In this document: positions 1-9,310 of the stretch, piece by piece | Layout: every line of letters starts with the position of its first letter | How positions within the stretch are numbered: position 1 is the stretch's first letter | Source of the DNA: JBBTCX01 sp964494205 | GTDB taxonomy: Bacteria; Planctomycetota; Phycisphaerae; UBA1845 | Reading direction: 5' to 3' | Length of the DNA: 64,000 nt | NCBI GenBank assembly: GCA_964494205.1 | Contig: CAZBRD010000012.1 | Span: forward strand, 124,001-188,000 | Notes under the pieces: model-generated | What the model was told of the DNA's origin: nothing | The model's database searches: none | Seen by the model: only the letters and a program-made list of their open reading frames with translations | Made by a program: the position numbers and the translations under genes

Positions 1-350
1 ACTACATTTCAGCGCACGGCACGGGCACGGAAGAGAACGACAAGATTGAGACGCTGGCTATCCGCAAGGTGTTCGGCGAGTTCGCGAAGCAGGTGCCGAT
101 CAGCAGCGTGAAGAGCATGCTGGGGCATCTGATTGCGGCTGCGGGCGCGGTGGAGCTGATCACGTGCGTGCTGGCGATTCGCGACGGCGTGGTGCCGCCT
201 ACGATCAACTATGCGAACCCTGATCCGAATTGTGAACTCGATTACGTGCCGAATGAGGCGCGGAAGCACAAAGTTGAGGTTGCGCTATCAAACAGTTTCG
301 GGTTCGGCGGGCAGAATGATACGCTGGTGATTCGTCGCAGTTCAGTCTAA
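1..350 (+). CDS. fabF: 3-oxoacyl-ACP synthase II (FabF), C-terminal part
   Basis: This is the 3' end of a condensing enzyme that elongates acyl-ACP with malonyl-ACP in fatty acid synthesis. The open frame enters from the window edge (first full codon at base 3). It shows the first catalytic-histidine motif AHGTGTEEND and then the second one, KSMLGHLIAAAGA. The C-terminal SNSFGFGGQND signature of KAS I/II enzymes follows. The catalytic cysteine lies outside the window. The stop is at 348-350, and the next gene runs convergently only 22 bases away. The family call is secure; FabF rather than FabB or a polyketide-type ketosynthase is the likeliest choice from the wording of the motifs. Confidence 0.93.
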   Translation, partial: YISAHGTGTEENDKIETLAIRKVFGEFAKQVPISSVKSMLGHLIAAAGAVELITCVLAIRDGVVPPTINYANPDPNCELDYVPNEARKHKVEVALSNSFGFGGQNDTLVIRRSSV

Positions 351-372
351 CCGACTCAGTCCGTGATCCCGG

Positions 373-1611
373 TCAATCTCCCGTGAATACGAGTTGCAGG
401 CCGACGAAATCTGCCGCGTCGACATCCCAATCGCCGTCAAAATCGTTTAGATCGCACTCTTCGGAAAGGTTGCTGTTGGGTCCTGTCAGGCATGCGACGA
501 ACGTGGGAAAATCCGTCAGACCAACGTTTCCATCTTGATTCACATCCCCAGATAGTCCAGGCGTTAACAAGAATGCTCGCGGCGCACCTAGATGGATGCC
601 CGTTCCGACAATCTGACCGGCATTGTTGATTTCCCATGCTTGGTCGAGTCGCCAACCAGCCATTGGGTTTAGCGTTGAGTTCAGGTCGAACATGACGCCA
701 TCCTGCCAAAAGATTGCTCTCGCGTCCGAAGTGCCGACGACTTGACCCACATCGTTCATGCCGAACGCGAAGCTATGGTCATTGCCCAATGCACCAAGGT
801 CGATTCGTTCTGTTACGTTGCCTGTCGAATCGAGTTCGAAAAGGAACGCGTGTGGCGATCCATCGAGCAAATCAGCAACACCGACGACTTCACCGTGTGC
901 GTTGATATCGTAGGCGTGACTGTGGGTTCCGCCCAACGTACCCAGATCTACGGCCGCACCGTTGATCCAAAGCGTTGCGCGACGGATGGTGTTATTGGAC
1001 AAATGCGAGATGCCCACGATCAGGTCATTGTCGTTAATGGCGTAGGCCCAACCGAAATGTCCACCGAGCGTCGGCAATTCGAGAAGCGTTCCGCCAACCC
1101 ACTTGCCGGGGCGCTCTACCCATCCGAAGGCTGGATCGAGAATTGTCGAACTGCCGACGATGACGCCAGCGTTGTTCATGCCGCGCGGCGCCAAGTGCCC
1201 CAGATAGGTCTGAGCCATCGACTCAAACAGCACACCGTGGGGAACAAGATCGCCCAGATCGTATGAGACGATCGCGACCTGATCGTAATCGTTCAACGCG
1301 AATCCCCAACTCTGTGAGTCAAACGAGAGCGGGGAAATATCAACCGGCGTGTCGTCCCATAGGAATGCGTGGAAGTTCGCATCGGACTGAACCGATGCGC
1401 CAACGACTTGACCGAGTTCATTGATGTCGAACGCCTGGGCGATCGGCCCACCGAGCGTCCCTAGGTCTTTCGCCACGTAAGATTGAGCCCGTGCGAATGA
1501 AGGAAACATTGCGCCAATCAATAGCAAACCAACGAGCAATGAGTCTCTTGTCAGTCGACAGTTTCGCATCATCATTTCAATGTAATGCTTCTTCTTAATC
1601 GTAAGTGTCAT
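373..1611 (-). CDS. Secreted HAF-repeat protein with C-terminal dockerin-like domain
   Basis: A predicted exported protein of 412 residues. The start at 1611 is chosen because AAGGTG lies seven bases upstream; the frame stays open further upstream only because it overlaps the cytochrome gene. A signal peptide ending SFARA is followed by repeats of the form DLGTLGG...A.DIN..GQVVG, as in the HAF extracellular repeat family. The last 60 residues contain two calcium-loop segments, GDVNQDGNVGLTDF and NDFDGDWDVDAADF, typical of the dockerin type I domains on planctomycete secreted proteins. The gene begins 11 bases after the heptaheme cytochrome stop, so the two are probably cotranscribed. The function is unknown; cell-surface retention through the dockerin is an inference. 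Confidence 0.85.
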   Translation of the reverse strand: MTLTIKKKHYIEMMMRNCRLTRDSLLVGLLLIGAMFPSFARAQSYVAKDLGTLGGPIAQAFDINELGQVVGASVQSDANFHAFLWDDTPVDISPLSFDSQSWGFALNDYDQVAIVSYDLGDLVPHGVLFESMAQTYLGHLAPRGMNNAGVIVGSSTILDPAFGWVERPGKWVGGTLLELPTLGGHFGWAYAINDNDLIVGISHLSNNTIRRATLWINGAAVDLGTLGGTHSHAYDINAHGEVVGVADLLDGSPHAFLFELDSTGNVTERIDLGALGNDHSFAFGMNDVGQVVGTSDARAIFWQDGVMFDLNSTLNPMAGWRLDQAWEINNAGQIVGTGIHLGAPRAFLLTPGLSGDVNQDGNVGLTDFPTFVACLTGPNSNLSEECDLNDFDGDWDVDAADFVGLQLVFTGD

Positions 1612-1621
1612 AGCATGCACC

Positions 1622-2806
1622 TTAATCATCCTGTCGATGGAAGAATGAATCTTCCGGTGTCTGTACGTGACAGACGACACACGTATTGATAACGCCGGCG
1701 TGCCCCTGGATTGCAATCGCTTGTGCATTGTCTTTCTCGGTTGAAGCGGGCGTAATCGCGTGCGGGCTTCCGTGACAGGCGTAGCAATGGACCTTTCCGT
1801 GGCCCTGCGCATTGCGAAACAAAGTCCCCGGCGGTTCGAATTCGAAACCTGCGCGATTATGGCAGTTCCCGCATCGCGGTTCGTCGATCCAAGGTTGTCG
1901 CGTTGGATCGCCCACTGCCTCCATGTCGCCGTGGCATTGCACACAACCGATACCGTTCAGGAAGTGGATATCACGCTGGCAATTCGTTCGAACGCCGGGA
2001 TGACAGGCGTAGCAGGCTTCGGCCAACGTCAAACTCTCAACGCGACTCGCGTGCGAAGCGTGCATGGCGGCCGAGAGGTTTGAGACGTCCGGTTCGCCCG
2101 GAAGTCCGAGCGCATTGTCCGCATGACACTGAGCGCACAGAACTGGTCGCTGAGCCATGAGAGAAGTGCCATGCAGGCGGTCATGTTTCTGCAAGATATC
2201 AGCGGCCACGGTTGTTCGAGGAGTGTTGTGGCAGAGGTGACAGCTCATCTCCGTCGAGACCGGTAATACCGTCTGGGTTCGAGCCATCATGTTAACACCC
2301 TGGGTGACTTCTATCGTGGCGAGTGCATAGGCGTTTTCGCGCCCAGTGTCATCTATTGGCACTATCGGAATGCCAGTAACGATCCAGTCCTCCTGTTGCG
2401 TTGGTGTCATCGTGCCCGATAAGCGATGTCCGGTGACACCCACATCCAGAGGAATATTGCCCAAGATCGGGTACTTCCAGAAGTTACTCCGGTCGATTCC
2501 GTGAGAGTTCCCCGGGATGAAATAGCGCACACCCACGTTTTCATGCACCAACTGTGGGGATTCCCCTCGGTGGATGACCTGAACATGCACCGTATTGAAA
2601 GGAGGCAAAATAAGTAGCTCTGAGAAGTCGGCATTCATACAGTGCATCCCTAGGTCGTTGTATGCCATCGCGACCATTGGGGTATTAACGACTGATTCCT
2701 GTGGCGGTTCGGCCACTGCATGCCTCAAAGGGAGAAACACCGCTGACGCGATAAGTGAAACCGCGCAATGACCCACAGTTTCTAATGAGAACTGTTTGAG
2801 TTTCAT
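1622..2806 (-). CDS. Secreted heptaheme c-type cytochrome
   Basis: A 394-residue exported protein with an N-terminal signal peptide. The C-terminal two thirds carry seven CXXCH heme c motifs: CHLCH, CAQCH, CYACH, CVQCH, CGNCH, CYACH and CVVCH. The first 170 residues are heme-free, contain a MHCMNAD segment, and may form a separate domain. It should act in the periplasm or at the cell surface as an electron carrier or redox enzyme, but the substrate cannot be told from sequence. It is followed almost directly by the HAF-repeat gene. Its upstream region (2807-3185) is the probable promoter region. Confidence 0.9.
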   Translation of the reverse strand: MKLKQFSLETVGHCAVSLIASAVFLPLRHAVAEPPQESVVNTPMVAMAYNDLGMHCMNADFSELLILPPFNTVHVQVIHRGESPQLVHENVGVRYFIPGNSHGIDRSNFWKYPILGNIPLDVGVTGHRLSGTMTPTQQEDWIVTGIPIVPIDDTGRENAYALATIEVTQGVNMMARTQTVLPVSTEMSCHLCHNTPRTTVAADILQKHDRLHGTSLMAQRPVLCAQCHADNALGLPGEPDVSNLSAAMHASHASRVESLTLAEACYACHPGVRTNCQRDIHFLNGIGCVQCHGDMEAVGDPTRQPWIDEPRCGNCHNRAGFEFEPPGTLFRNAQGHGKVHCYACHGSPHAITPASTEKDNAQAIAIQGHAGVINTCVVCHVQTPEDSFFHRQDD

Positions 2807-3185
2807 CTGTTCACCTCGACTTGCAGAACAATCGGAGCACCTTTGTAACCCTGTGAGCGTAATCGACTGATATGAGTTGCATTGAGGCTACCCCCAACCC
2901 GCGGCACCGACGACCTTGGCACGCGGGCGCATGCACAATTCCGTCCCGCAGGCGACAACAACTTGCAGCTTCGCGAATAGTCGAGCAATTTCGGGTCCAA
3001 TTCGCAATTATTGCAACATTTGCAACCCCTCGCGTTTTAGGGGCGAATGTTCAGAGTTTTCAAGTTATTCAACGGCACTGTGCATGCTGTTGGCTGGTCC
3101 GTATAGAGGTGTGGTTGCGGATTTACTCGCATATCGGATGCGAAAATTCGCAACCCGGAACCTCGGTGACTTGACTCAATCTCAG
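2807..3185. other. Intergenic region upstream of heptaheme cytochrome
   Basis: No convincing gene is seen in these 379 bases, which lie between the M16 peptidase stop and the cytochrome start, both on the minus strand. The middle is AT-rich. On the minus strand it has several TTGCAA/TTGCGA-like words around 2995-3030 and a small GC hairpin (CCCCTCGCG...AGGGGCG) near 3027-3045. This is the likely site of the cytochrome promoter and of any operator, but I cannot assign a -10/-35 pair with confidence. Confidence 0.4.
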
Positions 3186-4559
3186 TTATCGCAATTCCGT
3201 GACCACGACGAGTTGCTGTACATCAGCGAACGTGCGATCTCTGAATCGGTTTAGGTCGGTGTCCTTGCATTGCTCAAGTGCAGTCTTGAGCGTCGCAGGG
3301 TCAATGCCCATCTGATCTCTTCGGCCATGTCCGAAGGCTGCGCCATAAAGGTTTCCGGCGATGATGTGACTCGGGATCGGCGACGTGCCGAGGAACATCG
3401 CGAAGTTTTTCTTTGTCATTTCGGTTTCGCCCGGCGACAGCGGCGGCTTGATCGCGTCTTTCATGAAGGAATCGAGCTTTGCGAGCACGTCTGTAGCGTT
3501 GGTTGATTCGTCGATCGGAGCGACGATTGCGATGTACACGGGGTCATCGAGTGGGGTGTATTGCACGCGACATTCGAAACCGGCGTTGTTGGAGCGCGTC
3601 CAGAGGCGGCTGACGAGGACGAGAAACGCGGCGTAGTGCTCGCTGTCCGGCCCGGGGGCGGGGAAGGCGATGGCTGCGAAGCTCTTGGGGCCGGGGACTT
3701 TTGGTTTGATGGTGTGGGTTTTCACTTCGCACGGAGCGGGGGTTGCTTCAGGTGTGGCGGTGTTTTCGGTAGGAGGGGTAGTGGCGGGATCCTTTGTGGC
3801 GAGGGGTTCGCGTTTCGGTCGCTCGGGCAACTTTTCGCCGGATGGCAGCTTTTCAAAGTGTTTGCGGATGAGGTTCTTCGTTTCTTCGACGTCGAAGTTG
3901 CCGGAGAGAACCAATCGCGCGTTAATAGGTTTGTAGAACTTTTTCCAATGGTCGCGAACTGCTTCGAGGTCGATCGATTTGATGTGGTCGGGCAGGCCGC
4001 CGCGGCGACCGCCGTTGAGCGTCGGGCGAACTGCTTCGCGGGCGAAATTGGCGATGGCGATGCGCGGCATACCGCCGAACATGTTTTCCAGTTCCTCGAG
4101 GATGCGCGGGCGCTCGCGGTCGATGTCGGCCTGGGTGATGGTGAGGTCGCTCATGCGGGCGGCTGCTTCGGCCAGCTCTTCGTCGAGCTTTTCTTTGACG
4201 AACGCGTTGGCGATGATGGTGTAATCCGCGCCGGTCTGGGCGTTCCAACTGGGGCCGTAGCGCTGGATCAGGGCGTCGATAGATTGCTGTGTGAATCGGC
4301 CGGCGCTTGCTGAGACATAGACGTGTTCGACAAAATGACCGAGGCCTGATTTGCCGGCGGGGTCGTCGTCCTCGCCAACGTCGAACAGAGTGACGAGTGC
4401 GATCTTGTCGGTCGAGGGAATGGGTTGCAGGATGACACGAAGGCCGTTCGCAAGTTCGAAACGTTCGATGTCATTGGCGGATGCGGAGGAAATTGACACA
4501 AACAACGAGAGGACGAGAGAGAGTCGCCAATATGTTGTCGTCTTTGATTCGCGCGTCAT
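3186..4559 (-). CDS. M16-family zinc metallopeptidase, secreted
   Basis: A 457-residue insulinase-type peptidase. A signal peptide (residues 1-28, ending SSASA) precedes the catalytic domain, where the inverted zinc motif HFVEH lies at about residues 75-79. The third ligand is probably in RILEELENM about 80 residues later, the usual M16 spacing. A Pro/Thr/Glu-rich linker (about residues 235-275) separates it from the second M16 lobe. The start at 4559 is preferred to an upstream in-frame ATG at 4613, because the extra residues are encoded by a dispersed palindromic repeat (4587-4618). The single-lobed size suggests it works as a homo- or heterodimer; no partner gene is adjacent. Confidence 0.88.
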   Translation of the reverse strand: MTRESKTTTYWRLSLVLSLFVSISSASANDIERFELANGLRVILQPIPSTDKIALVTLFDVGEDDDPAGKSGLGHFVEHVYVSASAGRFTQQSIDALIQRYGPSWNAQTGADYTIIANAFVKEKLDEELAEAAARMSDLTITQADIDRERPRILEELENMFGGMPRIAIANFAREAVRPTLNGGRRGGLPDHIKSIDLEAVRDHWKKFYKPINARLVLSGNFDVEETKNLIRKHFEKLPSGEKLPERPKREPLATKDPATTPPTENTATPEATPAPCEVKTHTIKPKVPGPKSFAAIAFPAPGPDSEHYAAFLVLVSRLWTRSNNAGFECRVQYTPLDDPVYIAIVAPIDESTNATDVLAKLDSFMKDAIKPPLSPGETEMTKKNFAMFLGTSPIPSHIIAGNLYGAAFGHGRRDQMGIDPATLKTALEQCKDTDLNRFRDRTFADVQQLVVVTELR

Positions 4560-4889
4560 TCTTCTTCCCTGCATCTCACGATTTTCGCCATGGCCTAACT
4601 GCGGCTTGGCCATGCCACCCTATTCGTTTGAAAGCATCTTTCGAAATCGCCAAGGATGACCCTTTCAGGGTCGAAAAACAAACTTCCATCCTTCAACGGG
4701 GGTTTCGCGTTGCTCAACCCCCGTCTATTGGATTGCAGCCCTATGGGCTGCAGTTCGAGGATTCGCACGCATTGTCAGATGTTATGCCTAACAGCGCATT
4801 GAGAACCTTGGCATGGCCAAGCTGCGGCTTGGCCATGCCACGCGCCTCGCTTTCTCGGAGTGAGAAGGATGCGTTGCCTCGTGTCATTT
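4560..4889. repeat. Intergenic cluster of dispersed palindromic repeats
   Basis: No gene is seen. The interval holds two copies of a palindromic repeat. One is degenerate (4587-4618). The other is clean (4809-4840), with 14-base arms TGGCATGGCCAAGC and GCTTGGCCATGCCA around a TGCG loop. Between them lie the palindrome GACCCTTTCAGGGTC (4658-4672) and a CGGGGGTTTCGCGTTGCTC-like stretch. Similar sequences recur in the intergenic region at 21095-21687, so these are members of a genome-wide repeat family. Confidence 0.75.
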
Positions 4890-5699
4890 TTACTGGCCAG
4901 CTGCACCAAGGGTGGCTAAGTAGGCTTCGACGTCGAGGACTTCCTGATCCGTCCACTCGCGTTTGACGGGGTGGGTCGCGTCGCCGCGAACGTAGTCGTC
5001 GAGGAGTTCAAATGACGCGTCGATCACTGCGGGCGCACCGGGGAAGCAGTTGCCGGTTGCGTCGGCGCAATGGCAACCAGAGCAGTTGGTGTCATAGAGT
5101 GTCATTCCGTTAGCCGGGTCGCCGGAAGGACCGCCGGTATTGTCATTACCGGTGTCCGTGTTGTCGTTGCCCGTGTCGGTGTTGTCATTTCCTTCGGGAA
5201 CAAACGTGGCCAGGAAGGCTTCCACGTCGACTACTTCTTGATCGGTCCATTCGCGCTTGGCGGGGTGCGTGGCGTCGCCGCGAACATACTCGTCGATCAT
5301 TTCGGCAGACGCGCCGGCAATGGCTGGTGCGTCGAGCAGGCAGCCGCCGCTGGCGTCGGGGCAATGGCAGCTTGCGCAGTTGGTGGAGTAGAGGGTCATT
5401 CCGTTATCGACGTCACCCGTAAGGTCATCAAACCCGCCGCCGGTGTTTTCGTTTTCGCTGGTATTGTCGTTTTCGTTTCCGCCGGTGTTGTCGTTCTCGT
5501 TGTCGACCGGTTCCTCCCCCCCACCGGCGATGTTGTTGACCAATTCGGTCAGCCAGAGATCGAAAAGCGTACGGCCTGTAGACGTAACGGTGTTGTAGGC
5601 AAGGTCGCGGAAGGAATCATTGCCGCAACCGACAGCGGCGACTGAAATCAAAACGATGAGGATGCCCTTGCGCGTTGAAAAAGATTTGGATTTGAACAT
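4890..5699 (-). CDS. Diheme c-type cytochrome lipoprotein with tandem duplicated domain
   Basis: A 269-residue predicted lipoprotein; the signal peptide ends VAAVGC, so Cys would be lipidated. Two near-identical modules follow, each with one heme motif (CASCH, then CSGCH) and a downstream block of the form YVRGDATHPxKREWTDQEV. They are separated and preceded by low-complexity Asn-Asp-Asn-Thr linkers. The distal His and Met ligands typical of mono-heme cytochromes are not obvious. An extra Cys in each module (CLLDAPA, CFPGAPA) may form a disulfide with the CHC that follows the heme motif. The start at 5699 has GAGGA about ten bases upstream. The gene is divergent from the conduit-like operon at 6085, so a shared promoter region is plausible. 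Confidence 0.87.
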   Translation of the reverse strand: MFKSKSFSTRKGILIVLISVAAVGCGNDSFRDLAYNTVTSTGRTLFDLWLTELVNNIAGGGEEPVDNENDNTGGNENDNTSENENTGGGFDDLTGDVDNGMTLYSTNCASCHCPDASGGCLLDAPAIAGASAEMIDEYVRGDATHPAKREWTDQEVVDVEAFLATFVPEGNDNTDTGNDNTDTGNDNTGGPSGDPANGMTLYDTNCSGCHCADATGNCFPGAPAVIDASFELLDDYVRGDATHPVKREWTDQEVLDVEAYLATLGAAGQ

Positions 5700-6084
5700 G
5701 TGTCTGATATCCTCAGCGGCCTGCAAACACGGAACGAAAACGATTTCCGCAGAATTGTGCCGGGAACAGCGGTGATGCACAACAGCAAATTCGATTTCGC
5801 GTGCTTAGAGCTATGGGATGCAGACTAGAAACGGTGACGCGGTGCGCTCGCCGTGCCGCAATTTAATGTGTCAATCCGCGCAGCTCTTGCAGAAACTGAT
5901 TTGCACGGTCCGGTCAAAGAATCGCGCGCCCCCACCGTCAGGGAGATTGAAGCTCATTTTTTCATTGCGGGCACGTCGATCATCGTCTATATGTTTTGCG
6001 GAACGGGCGTCGGCTAAACTCCATTAGTTCCTGGGTCGACGAGCGTTGCGGCGAGTGGAAGCAATCCGTCTTTCAGGGGCTGGC
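5700..6084. other. Divergent promoter region of diheme cytochrome and conduit operon
   Basis: This interval of 385 bases separates two divergent electron-transfer transcription units. I see no convincing small gene in it. A short AT-rich tract (TCGTCTATATGTTTTGCG, about 5983-6001) precedes the plus-strand operon, but I cannot name a promoter with certainty. Confidence 0.35.
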
Positions 6085-8214
6085 ATGCGCGGCGCGGTCA
6101 CCGTGGTCTTGGTCTGTCTTGCGGCGCTGGGGTTCAATGCGCCGTTGCTGGCCTACGAAGAGACGCCGACCGACGCTACGAAGCGGCGGGACGAATCTTC
6201 AGAAGAGAAGAAAGACGAGAGTACAGATGATTCGTCGGCTGACGAGCAGCCCGAAAAAACAAAACGCAATTACCTTTCACTAAACCAGCTCGACGCTTAT
6301 CTCGCATTTCGATCCGAATACACGCACACCAAGGTCGAGCAGGACAATCGCGATCGATTCAGACGCCTACCCCAAAGCTCGCAGAGCAACGAAGACCTCA
6401 CTTTCGAGGAACTGCTGGGGTTACGGTTCGACGGGCATGTACTTGATCCGCGACTGGTTTCGTTCGGCGGCGAAATTGCCGTTGGTCTGTCGCAGGAGCG
6501 ATTTGAGGAGCGGATCGGCGCCGACGAGAAGATCGACGAGGATCACGGCGATATCCTGCGCTATGACCTGCGGGCGGATTTCTTTCGCGGCAAGCCGATT
6601 TCCGGGTCTATTTACGGTTTGCGGCAGGATGATCGCATCGCGCGGCGGTTTCAGCCGTCACTGGATCAGAAGCGAAATGGGTTCGGTACCAACTGGGTCT
6701 ACTCGCACGACAAGGTTCCGATGGAATTGTCGTACGATTACCAGGAGACCGACCGCACGGGTAACTGGGACAAGCGCGACGACGACCATTTCACCGAGAG
6801 CACATTCCACTACAAAGCCGATTGGCTAATTTCCAAGAAGCAAAAGCTGACGCTTTCGTACGACCATTCGGACATCAAACAGGAATACCAGGGGCTGCGC
6901 CAGCCGTACGAAACTTCGCGCGACTTGGTCAAGGCTGAGCATGTTCTGAATTTTGGTCCGCTCGATAAGCATGAACTGCGCACTCTGCTGCACGCCCAGG
7001 AAGAGAGCGGCGATTTCGCGCGCGACCTGTTTGAGTTCGGGCCGCAGTTGTCGTTGCGACACAGCGAGACGTTGCAGACGCGCTACACGTATCAGTTCAA
7101 CGCGGAGAATTACGAAGGGCTGGAGATCGACACGCACCGTGCGGATTTCCAGCTTATTCATCAGTTGTATGAAAACCTGACGTCGACGTTTGATGCGTTC
7201 ACGCTCTATGAGGACGTGGAGGAGGATGTCGACACGACGCAGTACGGGGCGTCGGGCGATTGGCAGTATCACAAGAAGAATCGCTGGGGCGAGTTTAGGG
7301 CAAATCTAGGGCTGGGTTATGACACGGCTGAGTATGACGGCGACGACGGCGTGCGCGTCGTGCTTGATGAGGCCATCGCGTTTCGCGATCCGGTGTCGCC
7401 GACGCTGCGCAATCGCGATGTTATTCCGTGGTCGATTTTGGTGACTGACGCGTCGAACCGCCGAATCTTGCGGTACGGTGTCGATTACTTCGTGAGCCAA
7501 GTTGGCGACTACACGCAGATCACGCGCATTCGCACGGGGTTGATCGCGGACGGCGACACCGTGCTCGTCGATTATCAATATCGCACGCCGACCGACGGCA
7601 AGACCGACACCATTCGCACAGATTTCAATCTGGAGCAGCGGTTCACGAACGGGCTGACCCCCTACTATCGTTTTTCATACCGAAATCAGGAAGACGACCC
7701 ATCGACCGGTTTTCCGCGGCGGGCGGATCGCACCGACCACCACCGCCTCGGCGTGAACTACGACAAGAAGAAGTACTCGCTGGGTGCGGAGTATGAGATT
7801 TTCGACGACACCGTTGATCCGTATGATGCGTTTCATCTGACGGGTGGGCTGCGGCTGCTGCAGACGCCGGAGCATGACGTGGGGACGTCGGCCAAGTTTT
7901 CGCGATTCTATTTCGAAGGTGGTACGGATGATCGCGACGTGACGTTAATTGATCTGCAACTGGATCATCGGTGGCAGATGACGCGGACGTGGTCAGCGGT
8001 GGAGCGCGTGGGCTATCGCTTTGAGGACGATTCGGTGGACGGCGAGACGCAGGGGTGGGACGTGAGCTCCGGGCTGCAATACGCGATGGGTGACCTGTCG
8101 GCTGAGTTCACGTTTGAGTACGATCGGCTGGCGCTGCCGGAATCGGAAGATGACAATTTCGGCCTGTTCGTAACGATCCGGCGGGAAATTCGGGATGTAT
8201 TTGCGAGACGATAG
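6085..8214 (+). CDS. Predicted outer-membrane beta-barrel, porin-cytochrome type
   Basis: A 709-residue protein. The ATG at 6085 is chosen over an upstream TTG (6046) because AGGGG lies just before it and the product then begins with a clean signal peptide (ending APLLA). An acidic Glu/Asp/Lys-rich stretch (about residues 26-60) follows. The rest is dominated by alternating polar/aromatic segments such as LTLSYDHSDI, YTYQFNAENY, YRFSYRNQ and YSLGAEYEIF, with acidic loops between, as in large outer-membrane barrels. It is the first gene of an operon with two multiheme cytochromes and two NHL proteins. Size and context resemble the barrel of porin-cytochrome electron conduits (MtrB/OmbB class). 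The barrel call is by pattern only; no specific family signature was recognised. Confidence 0.65.
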   Translation: MRGAVTVVLVCLAALGFNAPLLAYEETPTDATKRRDESSEEKKDESTDDSSADEQPEKTKRNYLSLNQLDAYLAFRSEYTHTKVEQDNRDRFRRLPQSSQSNEDLTFEELLGLRFDGHVLDPRLVSFGGEIAVGLSQERFEERIGADEKIDEDHGDILRYDLRADFFRGKPISGSIYGLRQDDRIARRFQPSLDQKRNGFGTNWVYSHDKVPMELSYDYQETDRTGNWDKRDDDHFTESTFHYKADWLISKKQKLTLSYDHSDIKQEYQGLRQPYETSRDLVKAEHVLNFGPLDKHELRTLLHAQEESGDFARDLFEFGPQLSLRHSETLQTRYTYQFNAENYEGLEIDTHRADFQLIHQLYENLTSTFDAFTLYEDVEEDVDTTQYGASGDWQYHKKNRWGEFRANLGLGYDTAEYDGDDGVRVVLDEAIAFRDPVSPTLRNRDVIPWSILVTDASNRRILRYGVDYFVSQVGDYTQITRIRTGLIADGDTVLVDYQYRTPTDGKTDTIRTDFNLEQRFTNGLTPYYRFSYRNQEDDPSTGFPRRADRTDHHRLGVNYDKKKYSLGAEYEIFDDTVDPYDAFHLTGGLRLLQTPEHDVGTSAKFSRFYFEGGTDDRDVTLIDLQLDHRWQMTRTWSAVERVGYRFEDDSVDGETQGWDVSSGLQYAMGDLSAEFTFEYDRLALPESEDDNFGLFVTIRREIRDVFARR

Positions 8215-8221
8215 GCTGGCG

Positions 8222-9310
8222 ATGGAAATGCGAAACCACAAAGGCACAAAGGCACAGAGAAGAGCCCGCTGGCGCGAGAATTACTTCTCCGTTTGTCGGG
8301 TGTTCATTGCCGTCGCCATTCTGTTCTGCGGCATCGGTTGCGCGCGGCCGGCGGGTGTCATATTTCCGCAGACTGGCAAGGCGCGTGTTTGGCCTAATCC
8401 GCCGGAGCCGCCTCGGATTCGATATGTCGGGACTCTGGCGAGTAGTGCAGATTTGCACGCGGAAAAGACGAGCATCGAAGTTGTCGGCGATGTGCTGCGC
8501 GGGCCGTTGCCCAACGTGCCTTTCACGGGGCCGCAATCGATCGCACCGGGACCGGGATCGCTTGTGGCGATAGCCGACGGCGCGGGGGCAGCTGTTCATA
8601 TTCTCGATCTCGACAAGCGGAGTCATACGCTGGTGGCTGGTTGGGGAACCGAGCGATTCAAGGTGCCATTTGGTGTCACCTGGGTGGGCGACCGATTGTT
8701 TGCCACTGATGCACAGCGACATGAAGTGGTCGAATTAGGAGTTGATGGACAGTTTCGGCGCGCGTTCGGGACTGAGGAATTGGTTCGCCCGGTAGGAATT
8801 GCATTCGAGCCGAGTCGGCAGGCGCTGTATGTCGTCGATGGCGGATCGCACTCGATTCGCGTGTTCGATCTCAACGGGCGGTTGCTCCGTTCGTTCGGCT
8901 CGCGCGGAGCCGGAACAAACGAGTTCAATTTCCCATCGCACATCGCGGTGAAAGACCAGTCGTTGGCGGTGACCGACAGCGGCAATTTTCGGGTTTTGCT
9001 GCTTGATCTGGATGGAAACCATCGATTGACGATTGGGAAGAAAGGTGACGCGGCTGGTGACTTCGCCCTGCCGAAGGGAGTTGCGTTCGACTGCGACGGG
9101 CACATTTACGTGGTTGACTCGCAGTTTGAAAACGTCCAGATTTTTGATCGCGATGGACGGCTGCTGCTTGCGTTCGGCGAAGAGGGAAATCGCGCGGGGC
9201 AGTTCAGCCTGCCGGCGGGGATCGGCGTAGGCGCGGACAATCGCGTGTGGGTGGCTGATTCGGGTAATCATCGGTTGCAGGTGTTCGACTATTTGCGGGC
9301 GACGCCATGA
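8222..9310 (+). CDS. NHL-repeat beta-propeller lipoprotein
   Basis: A 362-residue exported protein, probably lipidated at Cys in FCGIGCARP. At least five NHL-type blades follow, visible as repeats of GVAFDCDGHIYVVDSQ..N.VQIFDRDGRLL, IAVKDQSLAVTDSGNFRV and IGVGADNRVWVADSGNHRL. Such propellers are usually binding scaffolds. The first residues after the start are encoded by a short dispersed repeat (8232-8260, NHKGTKAQRR), so the native start could lie a little further in. It starts eight bases after the barrel stop and overlaps the next cytochrome gene by four bases (ATGA), which indicates translational coupling. Confidence 0.85.
   Translation: MEMRNHKGTKAQRRARWRENYFSVCRVFIAVAILFCGIGCARPAGVIFPQTGKARVWPNPPEPPRIRYVGTLASSADLHAEKTSIEVVGDVLRGPLPNVPFTGPQSIAPGPGSLVAIADGAGAAVHILDLDKRSHTLVAGWGTERFKVPFGVTWVGDRLFATDAQRHEVVELGVDGQFRRAFGTEELVRPVGIAFEPSRQALYVVDGGSHSIRVFDLNGRLLRSFGSRGAGTNEFNFPSHIAVKDQSLAVTDSGNFRVLLLDLDGNHRLTIGKKGDAAGDFALPKGVAFDCDGHIYVVDSQFENVQIFDRDGRLLLAFGEEGNRAGQFSLPAGIGVGADNRVWVADSGNHRLQVFDYLRATP

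Noticed and set aside
373..1944. Longer version of the HAF protein starting at 1944
   Set aside because: The extra 111 residues lie entirely inside the cytochrome gene and have no signal peptide or family match; the ATG at 1611 has a good ribosome site.
4560..4613. N-terminal extension of the M16 peptidase
   Set aside because: It is encoded by a dispersed palindromic repeat and would spoil the signal peptide.
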